64,000 bases of DNA from Roseobacter sp. GAI101 (GTDB lineage: Bacteria > Pseudomonadota > Alphaproteobacteria > Rhodobacterales > Rhodobacteraceae), in assembly GCF_000156335.1 (NCBI RefSeq), contig NZ_DS999213.1:297663-361662 (forward strand). Direction: 5' to 3'. Positions 30,116-39,716 of this stretch are shown piece after piece (position 1 is the stretch's first letter; each line of letters opens with the position of its first letter). The notes under the pieces are model-generated. The model was not told where the DNA came from. It saw only the letters and a list, made by a program, of their open reading frames with translations, and did no database searches. The position numbers and the translations under genes were made by a program.

Positions 30116-30176
30116 GATACACAAGGCTCGATCTTTTGCACCTTGCCCAAGATCGCAACCCAAGAAGGAACGTCAC

Positions 30177-31769
30177 ATGAGAGTGGCAATGGCTGGTTTT
30201 CTTCATGAAACCAACACGTTCGCACCGGCACCGGCGGATTTGGCGGCGTTTCGCGCTGGCGGTGGATACGTTCCGTGGACGCGCGGTGACGCGATCTTGC
30301 CTGCCTTCGCCTCGGTCAATCTGGGCATGTCCGGGGCGCTGCGCGAGGCGCGGGGATTTGGCTGGAATGTTGTGCCTATCGTTTGGGCAGGTGCCATTCC
30401 GTCGGCCCATGTCACACGCGAAGCATTTGAACAGATCGCGACCGAAATCGTGGAAGGCATCGCCGCCGCCAGGCCGCTTGACGGTGTCTTTCTGGATCTT
30501 CACGGCGCGATGGTCGCCGAACATCTGGACGATGGCGAGGGCGAGCTTGCGCGGCGCGTGCGTGCCGTGGTGGGGCCGGATGTGCCGATCGCCGCGGCGC
30601 TGGACCTGCACGGCAACATCTCAGAGGAATTCGTGCAAACGGTTGATGTCCTTGCAGGGTTCCGGACCTATCCGCATGTGGACATGGCGGCCACCGGCGC
30701 GCGTGCCGCGCAACTTTTGAACGACATGATGCAAACGGAATCGCGTCCGGCCAAGGCCTTTCGGCGCATGTCCTATCTCGTGCCAATTCCCTTCCAGTCC
30801 ACTGATATCGCCCCGGCCAAGGATCTTTACGGCAGTCTCGCGCAGTTCGAAACGGACGGGGCGCTGTCGGCATCGTTGTTCATGGGGTTCCCTGCGACGG
30901 ACATCCCTGATTGCGGCCCGACGGCCATCGCCTTTGGCACGACGCAGGCCGCGGCCGACCGCGCCGCCGATGCCATTGCCGCCGCTTACGAGGCGGCGCG
31001 CACGAAATTCGAAACCGTGACGTTCGACGCTGACAGCGCGTTGGTCGAGGCCAGGCGTCTTCTTGATCTTGGCGGGGAAGGTCCGGTAATCATCGCCGAC
31101 ACCCAGGACAATCCGGGTGCGGGCGGCGTTTCGGCGACCACGGGTATGTTGCGCGCACTGATCGCTGCTCATGCATCCAACGCCGCCATCGGCCTGATCG
31201 TGGACCCCGCAGCGGCGGCCCGGGCGCATGAGCTGGGGCAGGGGGCAACCGCCCGTTTCCGTATCGGCGGCCATCCCGGCCTGCCAGATGATGGTCCGGT
31301 CGAAGCCGATGCTTTGGTCGAGGCGCTGTCGGACGGGCATGTCCAGGCGACCGGTCCCTATTATGGCGGCACGCATCTGGACCTCGGTCCCTCTGCCTGC
31401 CTCAGGATCGGCGGTGTCCGGGTCGTGGTAACCAGCACCATCGCACAGATGGCAGACCGCGAGATGTTCCGGTTCGTCGGTGTCACCCCCGAGGAACAAG
31501 AGATCCTCGTCGTCAAGAGTTCTACCCATTTCCGGGCCGATTTCGCGCCGATTGCGCGCAACATCCTTGTGGCATGTGCGCCGGGCCCGATGCCGTTCTC
31601 GCCTTCCGACCTGCCGTTCACGCGGCTGCGTCCGGAGCTCCGGCTTTCTCCGAATGGCCCCCTTTTCGGGGACCTGCGTGCCGAAGATCGGCACCCCGAC
31701 ACCGGCGGTTTCTCTGCCGGGGTCCAACATAACCAAACCGACAACCAACATGGGAAACCAACATGCTGA
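30177..31769 (+). CDS. M81 family metallopeptidase (MlrC-like)
   Basis: The 530-residue product resembles MlrC, the zinc peptidase that finishes breakdown of the linearised cyclic peptide microcystin. The family start MRVAMAGFLHETNTFAP has the HETN motif. GVFLDLHGAMVAEHLDDGEG and ALDLHGNISEE carry the putative metal ligands, and DTQDNPGAGG lies in the second domain. Most bacteria with M81 genes do not meet microcystin, so another peptide or amide is the likely substrate. The 3' end overlaps the next gene by seven bases. It is probably the first gene of the IclR-controlled operon. Confidence 0.88.
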   Translation: MRVAMAGFLHETNTFAPAPADLAAFRAGGGYVPWTRGDAILPAFASVNLGMSGALREARGFGWNVVPIVWAGAIPSAHVTREAFEQIATEIVEGIAAARPLDGVFLDLHGAMVAEHLDDGEGELARRVRAVVGPDVPIAAALDLHGNISEEFVQTVDVLAGFRTYPHVDMAATGARAAQLLNDMMQTESRPAKAFRRMSYLVPIPFQSTDIAPAKDLYGSLAQFETDGALSASLFMGFPATDIPDCGPTAIAFGTTQAAADRAADAIAAAYEAARTKFETVTFDADSALVEARRLLDLGGEGPVIIADTQDNPGAGGVSATTGMLRALIAAHASNAAIGLIVDPAAAARAHELGQGATARFRIGGHPGLPDDGPVEADALVEALSDGHVQATGPYYGGTHLDLGPSACLRIGGVRVVVTSTIAQMADREMFRFVGVTPEEQEILVVKSSTHFRADFAPIARNILVACAPGPMPFSPSDLPFTRLRPELRLSPNGPLFGDLRAEDRHPDTGGFSAGVQHNQTDNQHGKPTC

Positions 31770-33373
31770 CTTTAAGATCTGCACTCAAACACTCCCGCGG
31801 TGTGGCGGCGGCTTTGCTGACATGCACGGCGCTGCTGTCACCTGCAGCCCTATCCGCACAGGAAGACGAAACCACCATCACAGCGGTGATGCATTCGGGC
31901 CTGCGCGTGCTCGACCCTGTCATCACCACGGCACATATAACCCGTAACCACGGCTACATGATCTATGACGTGCTGACCGCCGTTGACGAAAACTTTGCCC
32001 CGCAGCCGCAGATGGCCAGCTGGGAAATTTCGGATGACGGTCTGGTTTACACGTTTACCTTGCGCGACGGGCTGACGTTTCACGATGGCGCGCCTGTCAC
32101 CGGCGCGGATGTCGTCGCCTCGCTAAACCGTTGGGGCAAAAAGGATTCCGGCGGCCAGTTGATCTTTGACGTGACCGCAAGCCTTGAAGCGCCGGATGAT
32201 AAAACCGTCGTCTGGACGCTCAGCAAGCCCTTCGCGCCCTTGCTTGATGTGATTTCCAAGCAATCCGCCGTGCCGCCATTCATCATGCCCGCGCGGGTCG
32301 CCGAAACCTCTTCGGACGAGACGATCACCGAATACATCGGATCGGGCCCGTTCGTGTTCAACGAAGCCGAATATGAACCCGGCGTGAACGTCACCTACGA
32401 GAAGTTCGACGATTACGTACCGCGCGACGAACCCGCATCCTGGATGGCCGGCGGCAAGGTCGTGAACGTCGACAAGGTGGTCTGGACCACCATGCCGGAT
32501 GCCCTGACGGCGCTCAACGCGCTTTCCGCGGGGGAAATCGACTATCTGGAACAGGTCCAGATCGACCTGATGCCGATCATTTCAGGCAACCCCGATGTCA
32601 CGGTCGAAAAGCGTGATGAACTGGGCTATGTCACGATCGGGCGTCCGAACCACCTGCTGCCCCCCTTCGACAACAAGTTGATTCGTCAGGCGGCCATGGC
32701 GGCACTTGATCAGGAATCGATGTTGGCGACGATGCAGGGTGACCCGGCATACTACAACGTCTGCGGTGCGATCTTCGGCTGCTCGACCCCTCTTGGAGAC
32801 GAGAGCGGATCGGAAGACCTGACCACCGGCGCGAACATCGAGAAAGCCAAGGCCTTGCTGGAAGAGGCGGGATACGATGGCACGCCGATCGTGCTGATGG
32901 CACCGACGGACGTCATCAGTCTGATCAACCAGCCTGTCGTGGCGGCGCAAGCCCTGCGCGAAGCAGGTTTCGAGGTCGATATGCAGTCCATGGACTGGCA
33001 GTCGGTCGTTCAGCGCCGCGCCCAGCAAAGCCCGGTCGCCGAGGGTGGCTGGAACATGTTCTTCACCAACTGGATGGTGCCTGAAGTCTCTGATCCCTTG
33101 ATCAACGTGATGGTCAACGGACGTGGCGACGATGCCTGGTTTGGCTGGCCGACCGATCCCGAGATCGAACAGCTGCGTGCCGATTTCGTTGCGGCACCTG
33201 ACGCGGCGGCCCAGAAAGAAGTCGCCGTCAAGATCCAGGAACATGTGATGGACAACGTGAACTACATCATGATGGGCGAATACATCATTCCACAGGCCCG
33301 TCGGAACACGATCCAGAACATGATTCCGTCGCCGGTTCCGGTCTTCTGGAACATGACGAAAGAAGCCGAATAA
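31763..33373 (+). CDS. Peptide-type ABC transporter substrate-binding protein (SBP family 5)
   Basis: This 536-residue periplasmic binding protein has a signal peptide of about 32 residues (ending ALSAQ). The family-5 features are ITRNHGYMIYDVLTAVDENF, YTFTLRDGLTFHDGAPVTGA, and the RQAAMAALDQESML region. It captures an oligopeptide or similar solute for the permeases that follow. The neighbouring M81 and M20 enzymes suggest a modified or cyclic peptide, which is inference. A stable hairpin follows the stop codon. Confidence 0.9.
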   Translation: MLTLRSALKHSRGVAAALLTCTALLSPAALSAQEDETTITAVMHSGLRVLDPVITTAHITRNHGYMIYDVLTAVDENFAPQPQMASWEISDDGLVYTFTLRDGLTFHDGAPVTGADVVASLNRWGKKDSGGQLIFDVTASLEAPDDKTVVWTLSKPFAPLLDVISKQSAVPPFIMPARVAETSSDETITEYIGSGPFVFNEAEYEPGVNVTYEKFDDYVPRDEPASWMAGGKVVNVDKVVWTTMPDALTALNALSAGEIDYLEQVQIDLMPIISGNPDVTVEKRDELGYVTIGRPNHLLPPFDNKLIRQAAMAALDQESMLATMQGDPAYYNVCGAIFGCSTPLGDESGSEDLTTGANIEKAKALLEEAGYDGTPIVLMAPTDVISLINQPVVAAQALREAGFEVDMQSMDWQSVVQRRAQQSPVAEGGWNMFFTNWMVPEVSDPLINVMVNGRGDDAWFGWPTDPEIEQLRADFVAAPDAAAQKEVAVKIQEHVMDNVNYIMMGEYIIPQARRNTIQNMIPSPVPVFWNMTKEAE

Positions 33374-33385
33374 AACGCACTCCGA

Positions 33386-33412
33386 GAGGGCGCATGACCT
33401 GCGCCCTCTTTT
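33386..33412 (+). terminator. Hairpin with T-run between binding-protein and permease genes
   Basis: GAGGGCGCA-TGACC-TGCGCCCTC forms a perfect 9-pair stem followed by TTTT. Since the operon continues downstream, it probably acts as a partial terminator or an mRNA 3' stabiliser, giving more binding protein than transporter. Confidence 0.75.
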
Positions 33413-33446
33413 CCTCTGCCTCAACCCCTCTAGGAGTGTCCGGTAC

Positions 33447-34388
33447 ATGTTCCTCTACATTCTGAAACGCGTGCTTGCGACGATACCGGTCATGGTGATC
33501 GTTGCGATCTTCGTTTTCCTGCTGCTGCGCCTTACCCCCGGCGATCCCGCCGCCATCCTTGCAGGCGATGCGGCCACACCTGCACAGCTTGAGCGTATCC
33601 GCGACCGCCTGGGGCTGAACGATCCGCTGTTTACGCAATTCATGACCTGGATGGGCCAGCTTGTGCGCGGCGATCTGGGCACCTCGCTTTTGTCAAACAC
33701 CTCCGTTGCCGGTATGCTGGCCGACCGTCTGGGGCCAACGATCAACATCGCGCTCATGACCATCACGATCTCGGTCCTGCTGGCGGTACCCATGGGCGTC
33801 ATCGCCGCGTGGCGTCATCGCACCTGGGCCGATGTTCTGGTGATGTCGTTTTCGGTTCTGGGGTTTTCCGTACCGGTTTTCGTCATCGGCTACATCTTTA
33901 TGCAGATTTTTGCGATCGAACTGCGGTGGGTGCCGGTGCAGGGCTACAAGGATCCGTCAGCCGGTTTCGGTGCCTTCTTCAGCCGTGCCATTCTGCCATC
34001 CCTTACCCTGGCGACGATCTATATCGCGCTGATTGCCCGCATGACCCGCGCCTCGATGCTTGAGGTACTGGGCGAAGACTACATCCGCACGGCCCGCGCC
34101 AAAGGCGTCCGCGAAAACGTCGTGCTGTTCCGCCATGCGCTGCGCAACGCCGCGGTGCCGATCCTGACCATCATCGGCACGGGGTTCGCGCTTTTGATTT
34201 CGGGTGTGGTGGTGACCGAAAGCGTGTTCAACATCCCCGGGATCGGCCGCCTGACCGTCGATGCGATCCTGGCCCGCGACTACCCGGTGATCCAGGCGAT
34301 GATCTTGCTCACGGCAGGCATCTACGTCTTCGTAAACCTGCTGGTCGACATCTCCTATTCCTTCTTCGATCCAAGGATCCGTTACTGA
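33447..34388 (+). CDS. ABC transporter permease, DppB type
   Basis: A 313-residue inner-membrane permease with about six helices. The N-terminal LKRVLATIPVMVIVAIFVFL and LTPGDPAAILAG are typical of the DppB/OppB subunit. The coupling (EAA) region is ARAKGVRENVVLFRHALRNA. It pairs with the next gene, which starts two bases after its stop. Confidence 0.93.
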   Translation: MFLYILKRVLATIPVMVIVAIFVFLLLRLTPGDPAAILAGDAATPAQLERIRDRLGLNDPLFTQFMTWMGQLVRGDLGTSLLSNTSVAGMLADRLGPTINIALMTITISVLLAVPMGVIAAWRHRTWADVLVMSFSVLGFSVPVFVIGYIFMQIFAIELRWVPVQGYKDPSAGFGAFFSRAILPSLTLATIYIALIARMTRASMLEVLGEDYIRTARAKGVRENVVLFRHALRNAAVPILTIIGTGFALLISGVVVTESVFNIPGIGRLTVDAILARDYPVIQAMILLTAGIYVFVNLLVDISYSFFDPRIRY

Positions 34389-34389
34389 T

Positions 34390-35277
34390 ATGGCTGAAAT
34401 TCCAACACCGCGGCTTAGCGCCTTTCACATGCTCACCCGCTTGTTTTCGTTGCCAAAGGGCGCGCGCATCGGCATCGGACCGACAATTGCGGCGGTGATC
34501 CTGGTGGTCATCGTTCTGGCCGCAGTCCTCGCGCCGCTTTATGTGCCCTACAACCCGCTTTCGATGGACGCGATGGCGCGCCTGAAACCGCCATCCGAAG
34601 AACATTGGCTGGGCACCGACCCTTACGGGCGGGACACGTTCAGCCGGGTCATGACCGGCGGGCGCGTATCGCTTTTGATCGGTGTGGGGGCCGCGGTGGT
34701 CAGCGTCGCAGTGGGTCTGATGATCGGCCTTGTCGCAGGCTTCTTCCGCGCAGCTGACGGCGTGATCATGCGGATCATGGACAGCCTGATGGCGATCCCC
34801 GCGATCCTTCTGGCCATCGCACTGGTCGCCCTGAACGGGCCCAGCCTGATGTCGGTGATCATCGCGATCACCGTCCCCGAAGTACCGCGCGTCGTGCGCC
34901 TTGTCCGTTCGGTCGTGCTTTCGGCGCGGGAAGAACCCTATGTCGAAGCAGCCATTGCACTGGGGTCGTCGATGCCTAAAATTCTGGTCCAGCACCTGAT
35001 GCCGAACACGTTTGCGCCGCTGATCGTGCAGGGCACGTATATCTGCGCTTCCGCCATCCTGATCGAGGCGATCCTGTCTTTCCTCGGGGCGGGCGTTTCG
35101 ACGGAAATTCCGACTTGGGGCAACATCATGGCCGAGGGGCGGACCTATTTCCAGATCAAGCCGGGGCTGATCTTCTGGCCGGGTCTGATGCTGTCACTTT
35201 GCATTCTGGCAATCAATCTGCTGGGCGATACCGCGCGCGACATTCTTGATCCGCGCATGAAAAAGCGGGAGGGCTGA
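34390..35277 (+). CDS. ABC transporter permease, DppC type
   Basis: The 295-residue second permease of the peptide-type importer. The N-terminal segment and GTDPYGRDTFSRVMTGGRVS are characteristic of DppC. The EAA coupling loop is EAAIALGSSMPKILVQHLMP. It sits between the DppB gene and the fused ATPase, four bases before the latter. Confidence 0.93.
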   Translation: MAEIPTPRLSAFHMLTRLFSLPKGARIGIGPTIAAVILVVIVLAAVLAPLYVPYNPLSMDAMARLKPPSEEHWLGTDPYGRDTFSRVMTGGRVSLLIGVGAAVVSVAVGLMIGLVAGFFRAADGVIMRIMDSLMAIPAILLAIALVALNGPSLMSVIIAITVPEVPRVVRLVRSVVLSAREEPYVEAAIALGSSMPKILVQHLMPNTFAPLIVQGTYICASAILIEAILSFLGAGVSTEIPTWGNIMAEGRTYFQIKPGLIFWPGLMLSLCILAINLLGDTARDILDPRMKKREG

Positions 35278-35281
35278 GGAC

Positions 35282-36970
35282 ATGCAATTCAAGTCAAAGG
35301 ACTTTACCGACGCACGTCGCGTGCTGAAAATCCGCAAACTCAAGGTCGGCCTTACTGGCCGCCCTAACGCCAAACCGGTGCTGGATGGCATTGATCTTGA
35401 TATCCGCGCGGGGGAAACGCATTGCCTCGTGGGGGAATCCGGATCGGGCAAGTCCGTCACCTCGCTTGCGGCGATGGGTCTTTTGCCCAAGGATGCGCTG
35501 GAAATTCAGGGTGGCCTGATCGCGCTGGAGGATTTCGAGATCACCAATGCCACGCCGTCGCAGATGCGCGAGTTGCGGGCGCGGCGCATTGCGATGATCT
35601 TTCAGGAACCGATGACGGCGCTGAACCCCGTGCTGCGGGTCGGAGAGCAGATCGAAGAGGTGCTGAACATGCACACCGACCTGTCCAAGTCCCAGGCGCG
35701 CGCACGCACCATCGACATGATGGAACAGGTCCATCTGCCCGATGTCGAACGCATATATTCGGCCTTTCCGCACCAGCTGTCGGGGGGGCAGCGCCAGCGC
35801 ATCATGATCGCGATGGCATTGATCCTTGATCCCGACCTGCTGATCGCGGATGAGCCGACAACCGCGCTGGACGTGACCACGCAGTTGCAAATCCTCAAGC
35901 TGATCTCGGAAATGCAGGAACGTCAGGGCACCGCCGTGTTGTTCATTACCCATGACATGGGGGTTGTGGCAGAAATTGCCGATACCGTAAGCGTCATGCA
36001 AAAAGGCCGCATCGTGGAACGCGCCCCGATTCAGGACCTGCTGACGAATCCCCAAGAGGATTATACCAAGAAGCTGCTGCGGGCCGTGCCCAATCTGGTG
36101 CCACGCAATGCCCGGGCCGAACCTGCCAAGACCAAACCGGTCCTCAGGGTCGAAGGGCTGGACATGACCTATGGCGGTGCCGGGCGGTTCTTCAAATCCC
36201 GTGGCGTGAAGGCCGCCCAGGAAGTGACCTTTGACATCGAACCGGGGCGCACGATGGGGATCGTCGGCGAATCCGGGTCCGGTAAATCCACCGTCGCGCG
36301 CTGCATCATGCGGCTGATCACACCCACGGGCGGGACGGTCACGGTGGCGGGCACGGAAATAGCCCAGCTTGGCCGTCGCCAGTTGCAACCGCACCGCAAG
36401 CATTTCCAGATCGTGTTTCAGGATCCGTACCGCTCGCTCAATCCGCGCTGGACCGTGGCGCGCAGCCTGTGCGAGGGGCCGATCAACTTTGGTACGTCGC
36501 GTGAGGAGGCGATGGCGAAGGCCGCTGAACTGATGGAATTGGTGGACCTCCCGCGTGATGCGCTGGACCGCTATCCGCATCAATTTTCGGGGGGGCAACG
36601 CCAGCGCATCGCCATCGCGCGGGCCGTGGCGATGAAACCCGACCTGCTGGTGGCGGATGAAGCCGTATCGGCGCTGGACGTCAGTGTACAGGCGCAGGTT
36701 CTGGACCTGCTTGACGACATTCAGGAAAAATTCGGCGTCGCCATGTTGTTCATCACCCACGACCTGCGCGTCGCGGCGCAGATCTGCGATGATGTTCTGG
36801 TGATGCAGAAGGGTCATGTCGTCGAAAACGGTCCCGCCGGAGAGGTGCTGTCCAATCCAACCCATGAATACACCCGTAACCTGATTGACGCGGCTCCCGG
36901 CCGCCAATGGGATTTTGCCAATTTTCGCGCACTTGAAGCCGCGCCAACACTCAAAGGATCCACCCTATGA
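35282..36970 (+). CDS. Fused double ATP-binding protein of a peptide-type ABC transporter (DppD-DppF fusion, GsiA-like)
   Basis: The 562 residues contain two complete nucleotide-binding domains. The first (about 1-265) has Walker [10 protein letters not shown], signature LSGGQRQR and LLIADEPTTALDVTTQ. The second (about 290-550) has [17 protein letters not shown] and LLVADEAVSALDVSVQ. Each is followed by the oligopeptide C-terminal extension. One gene thus replaces separate dppD and dppF and energises the two permeases upstream. It overlaps the next gene by four bases. Confidence 0.95.
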   Translation: MQFKSKDFTDARRVLKIRKLKVGLTGRPNAKPVLDGIDLDIRAGETHCLVGESGSGKSVTSLAAMGLLPKDALEIQGGLIALEDFEITNATPSQMRELRARRIAMIFQEPMTALNPVLRVGEQIEEVLNMHTDLSKSQARARTIDMMEQVHLPDVERIYSAFPHQLSGGQRQRIMIAMALILDPDLLIADEPTTALDVTTQLQILKLISEMQERQGTAVLFITHDMGVVAEIADTVSVMQKGRIVERAPIQDLLTNPQEDYTKKLLRAVPNLVPRNARAEPAKTKPVLRVEGLDMTYGGAGRFFKSRGVKAAQEVTFDIEPGRTMGIVGESGSGKSTVARCIMRLITPTGGTVTVAGTEIAQLGRRQLQPHRKHFQIVFQDPYRSLNPRWTVARSLCEGPINFGTSREEAMAKAAELMELVDLPRDALDRYPHQFSGGQRQRIAIARAVAMKPDLLVADEAVSALDVSVQAQVLDLLDDIQEKFGVAMLFITHDLRVAAQICDDVLVMQKGHVVENGPAGEVLSNPTHEYTRNLIDAAPGRQWDFANFRALEAAPTLKGSTL

Positions 36971-38133
36971 CCGTCATCCCCCGGATCGAGAAATTCGCTG
37001 CCGACCTGACCGAAATCCGTCAGGATTTTCACGCCCATCCCGAACTGGGCTTTGAAGAAACCCGTACGTCAAAGATCGTGGCCGAAAAACTGCGCGCCTA
37101 CGGGGTCGACGAAGTCCACGAGGGGCTTGGCGGCACCGGCGTTGTCGGTCTGATCAAGGGCACAGGGGGTGGCAATCGCCGCGTGGGGTTGCGTGCGGAC
37201 ATGGACGCCTTGCCGATCGAAGAGGCGTCGGGCGTGCCGTTCACCTCGAAAAACCCCGGGCGGATGCATGCCTGCGGGCATGATGGCCATACGACCATGC
37301 TGCTGGGCGCGGCGCGGTATCTGGCGGAAACCCGTGATTTCGACGGCACCGTGGTGCTGATTTTCCAACCGGCCGAAGAGGGACTGGGCGGCGCGCGCCG
37401 CATGATCGAAGAAGGGCTGTTCGACAAATTCCCTTGCGATGAAATCTACGGCATGCACAACGATCCGAATTCCGAACCCGGCGTCGTGTCGGTCACGCCC
37501 GGTCCGGCCATGGCCGGCGCGTCATTCTTTGACATCACGGTCAAGGGGACCGGCAGCCATGCGGCCATGCCCCACCAATCGCGTGATCCTATCGTCATCG
37601 GCACGGCGCTGGTGCAACAGTTGCAAAGCGTGGTCAGCCGCAACATCCCGCCCACCAAACCGGTCGTCCTGTCGGTGACGAAATTCAATTCAGGTTCCGC
37701 GTATAACGTGGTGCCGGACACCGCCACGGTTTCGGGTACGATCCGGTATTTCCACGACGAAGTATCGCAGTTGGCCGACCAGCGCATTCGCGCGCTCTGC
37801 GCGGGGATGGCCCAAGCCTATGACATCGAAATTTCGGTCGATCTGCGCAATGTCTTTGACGTGCTGATGAACGATCCCGATCTGACCGCTGCCTATGTCG
37901 CCGCGGCATCGGACATCGTAGGCACCGACATGGCGGCCCAATCGACCGAGCAGGCCACCGGGTCGGAGGATTTTGCCGACATGCTCAAGGTCGTGCCGGG
38001 GGCCTATTGCCGGGTCGGCCATGCCGGAAGCATACCGCTGCACAACCCGGCCTTCGTGCTGGACGACGCGATCTTGCCCGTCGGGGCGTCGATCTATGCC
38101 CGTATCGTCGAGACGCGTCTGCCGAAAGCATAA
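36967..38133 (+). CDS. M20 family amidohydrolase (HipO-like)
   Basis: This 388-residue metal-dependent amidohydrolase resembles hippurate/N-acyl-amino-acid hydrolases. Metal and catalytic motifs are RADMDALPI, HACGHDGHT, FQPAEEGLGGARRMI, and TGSEDFADML near the end. It would cleave an N-acyl or peptide bond after import. No signal peptide is seen, so it acts in the cytoplasm. It is coupled to the transporter ATPase by a four-base overlap. Confidence 0.9.
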   Translation: MTVIPRIEKFAADLTEIRQDFHAHPELGFEETRTSKIVAEKLRAYGVDEVHEGLGGTGVVGLIKGTGGGNRRVGLRADMDALPIEEASGVPFTSKNPGRMHACGHDGHTTMLLGAARYLAETRDFDGTVVLIFQPAEEGLGGARRMIEEGLFDKFPCDEIYGMHNDPNSEPGVVSVTPGPAMAGASFFDITVKGTGSHAAMPHQSRDPIVIGTALVQQLQSVVSRNIPPTKPVVLSVTKFNSGSAYNVVPDTATVSGTIRYFHDEVSQLADQRIRALCAGMAQAYDIEISVDLRNVFDVLMNDPDLTAAYVAAASDIVGTDMAAQSTEQATGSEDFADMLKVVPGAYCRVGHAGSIPLHNPAFVLDDAILPVGASIYARIVETRLPKA

Positions 38134-38211
38134 GCCGATCCTGCGTTCGCCTTTCATCCTTAGCCAATGACCCAAACCGGCCCGATGTACGCGTCGGGTA
38201 AGGAGCCTGAC

Positions 38212-39351
38212 ATGACAAACCCGCTCGCCCTGCCTTTTGACACTGACGAAATGATCGAAGGGCTGAGACCCTGGATCGAAACCGAAAGCCCGACGTTCGA
38301 TGCGGCTGCCGTGAACCGCATGATGGATGTGGTCCAGCACGACCTTGCCGCCTTGGGCGCGCGGGTTGAACGTATCCCGGGCCGCATGGGCCTTGGCGAC
38401 AGTGTCCGTGCCGTGATGCCGCACCCAAAGGCGGGCGAAGGCGGCATCTTGCTGCTGGGGCATATGGACACCGTCCACCCCTTGGGAACGCTGGCAAAGC
38501 TGCCGTTCAAACGGGAAGGCGGCATCTGCTATGGTCCCGGCCTGCAAGACATGAAGGGCGGTAACTATGTCTTTCTGGATGCGTTGCGCAAACTGCTTGC
38601 CGCTGGCATCGAAACGCCATTGCCCGTCACCGTTCTGTTCACGCCGGACGAAGAAATCGGCACCCCCTCAACCCGCGCGCTGATCGAGGCAGAGGCCAAG
38701 CGCCACAAGTATATCCTTGTGCCCGAACCCGCGCGTGCCGATGGCGGTGCTGTCATCGGGCGCTATGCGATCGCGCGCTTCAACCTGCAGACCCGCGGCA
38801 AGCCAAGCCACGCGGGCTGGGCCCTGAAGGACGGGCGGTCCGCGATTGCCGAGATGGCGAAATCGGTGGCGCAGATCGAAGGCATGACGAACGACGACTG
38901 CACGTTCTCGGTCGGGGTGTTCAATGCCGGCCAATGGGTCAACTGCGTTTCGTCGGTATGTGACGCCGAGGTATTGTCGATGGCAAAGACCCAGGAACTG
39001 CTGGACGAGGGCGTGGCGAAGATGCTCGCTCTGAACTCCGACGCAGGGGACGTCGTGATGGAGGTGCGTCGCGGCGTGACCCGCCCCGTCTGGGAACCCG
39101 ATCAGCCCGGCACGATGGCGATGCTGTCGCTCGCGCAGGAGATCAGCAAGGAAATCGGCTTTGAGATGACAGGCGCATCTGCGGGGGGCGGATCGGATGG
39201 CAACTTTACTGGGTTCCTGGGACTGCCGACGCTGGATTCCATCGGGGTACGCGGTGCCGGTCTGCACACGCTTTCGGAACATATCGAAGTCGACAGCCTT
39301 GTTGAGCGCGCAAAACTGGCTGCAGCACTTTACTGCCGCTTGGGGGCCTGA
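38212..39351 (+). CDS. M20 family peptidase (carboxypeptidase G2/ArgE-like)
   Basis: The second M20 enzyme of the cluster, 379 residues. Its zinc motifs differ from the upstream one: LLGHMDTVHP, GPGLQDMKGGN (bridging Asp), TPDEEIGTPSTR (catalytic Glu pair), and LVPEPARADG. This pattern fits glutamate carboxypeptidase/CPG2-like enzymes that cut C-terminal amino acids from N-acyl conjugates. The ATG of MTNPLALPF is preceded by AAGGAG, so I prefer it over a start at 38167. Together the two M20 enzymes suggest stepwise breakdown of one imported conjugate. Confidence 0.9.
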   Translation: MTNPLALPFDTDEMIEGLRPWIETESPTFDAAAVNRMMDVVQHDLAALGARVERIPGRMGLGDSVRAVMPHPKAGEGGILLLGHMDTVHPLGTLAKLPFKREGGICYGPGLQDMKGGNYVFLDALRKLLAAGIETPLPVTVLFTPDEEIGTPSTRALIEAEAKRHKYILVPEPARADGGAVIGRYAIARFNLQTRGKPSHAGWALKDGRSAIAEMAKSVAQIEGMTNDDCTFSVGVFNAGQWVNCVSSVCDAEVLSMAKTQELLDEGVAKMLALNSDAGDVVMEVRRGVTRPVWEPDQPGTMAMLSLAQEISKEIGFEMTGASAGGGSDGNFTGFLGLPTLDSIGVRGAGLHTLSEHIEVDSLVERAKLAAALYCRLGA

Positions 39352-39360
39352 CGACCGCCT

Positions 39361-39394
39361 TTCAGGCGGCGGTTCCGGTATATCGCCGCCTGAA
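39361..39394 (+). terminator. Hairpin after the M20 peptidase gene
   Basis: TTCAGGCGGCG and CGCCGCCTGAA form a perfect 11-pair stem with a 12-base loop. An alternative stem CCGCCT/AGGCGG (39355-39369) shares the left arm. No T-run follows, so it is a weak terminator call. Confidence 0.45.
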
Positions 39395-39652
39395 GTACAA
39401 AGCCTGCCGTAAGCCGTCGTCATGTGCCGCCATCGTCGGGGCAGGGGATGACGCCTTGTGTGCAATGTAACCGCCAAAAGCGGTGCAAACTCCAAGGCCG
39501 GACACTGAAGGGGATAGGGGGATAAAGGCTGCTTTCTCGGGTCATCAGGTCGCGGATGTGGTGAAAACTGAACCCCTGATGCTAAGCCCATAGCGTCAAA
39601 TCTGGATGCCCGCAGAGAATTCACCCCAGTCTGCACCTATTCACAAAACTTA

Positions 39653-39658
39653 TATAAT
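39653..39658 (+). promoter_or_regulatory. Candidate -10 element of the phnCDE operon
   Basis: TATAAT lies within an AT-rich stretch 59 bases before phnC. No good -35 hexamer stands at the expected distance, which would suit an activator-dependent promoter. Confidence 0.4.
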
Positions 39659-39716
39659 TCCGACACAAATGTGAAACGCCGCATGCCTAAACGGGCCTCA
39701 GAACCGGGGGTGCGAC

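Larger units (their letters stand above)
39352..39716. other. Gap between the peptide cluster and phnC
   Basis: These 365 bases contain two overlapping, mutually exclusive hairpins right after the M20 stop (39355-39369 and 39361-39394). A TATAAT-type -10 (39653-39658), which may serve phnC, lies about 60 bases before its start. No gene is visible. I did not find a clear Pho box in this stretch. Confidence 0.5.

Noticed and set aside
35294..36907. 537-codon open frame antisense to the fused ABC ATPase
   Set aside because: Shadow frame with unnatural His/Arg-rich composition opposite a clear double ATPase.
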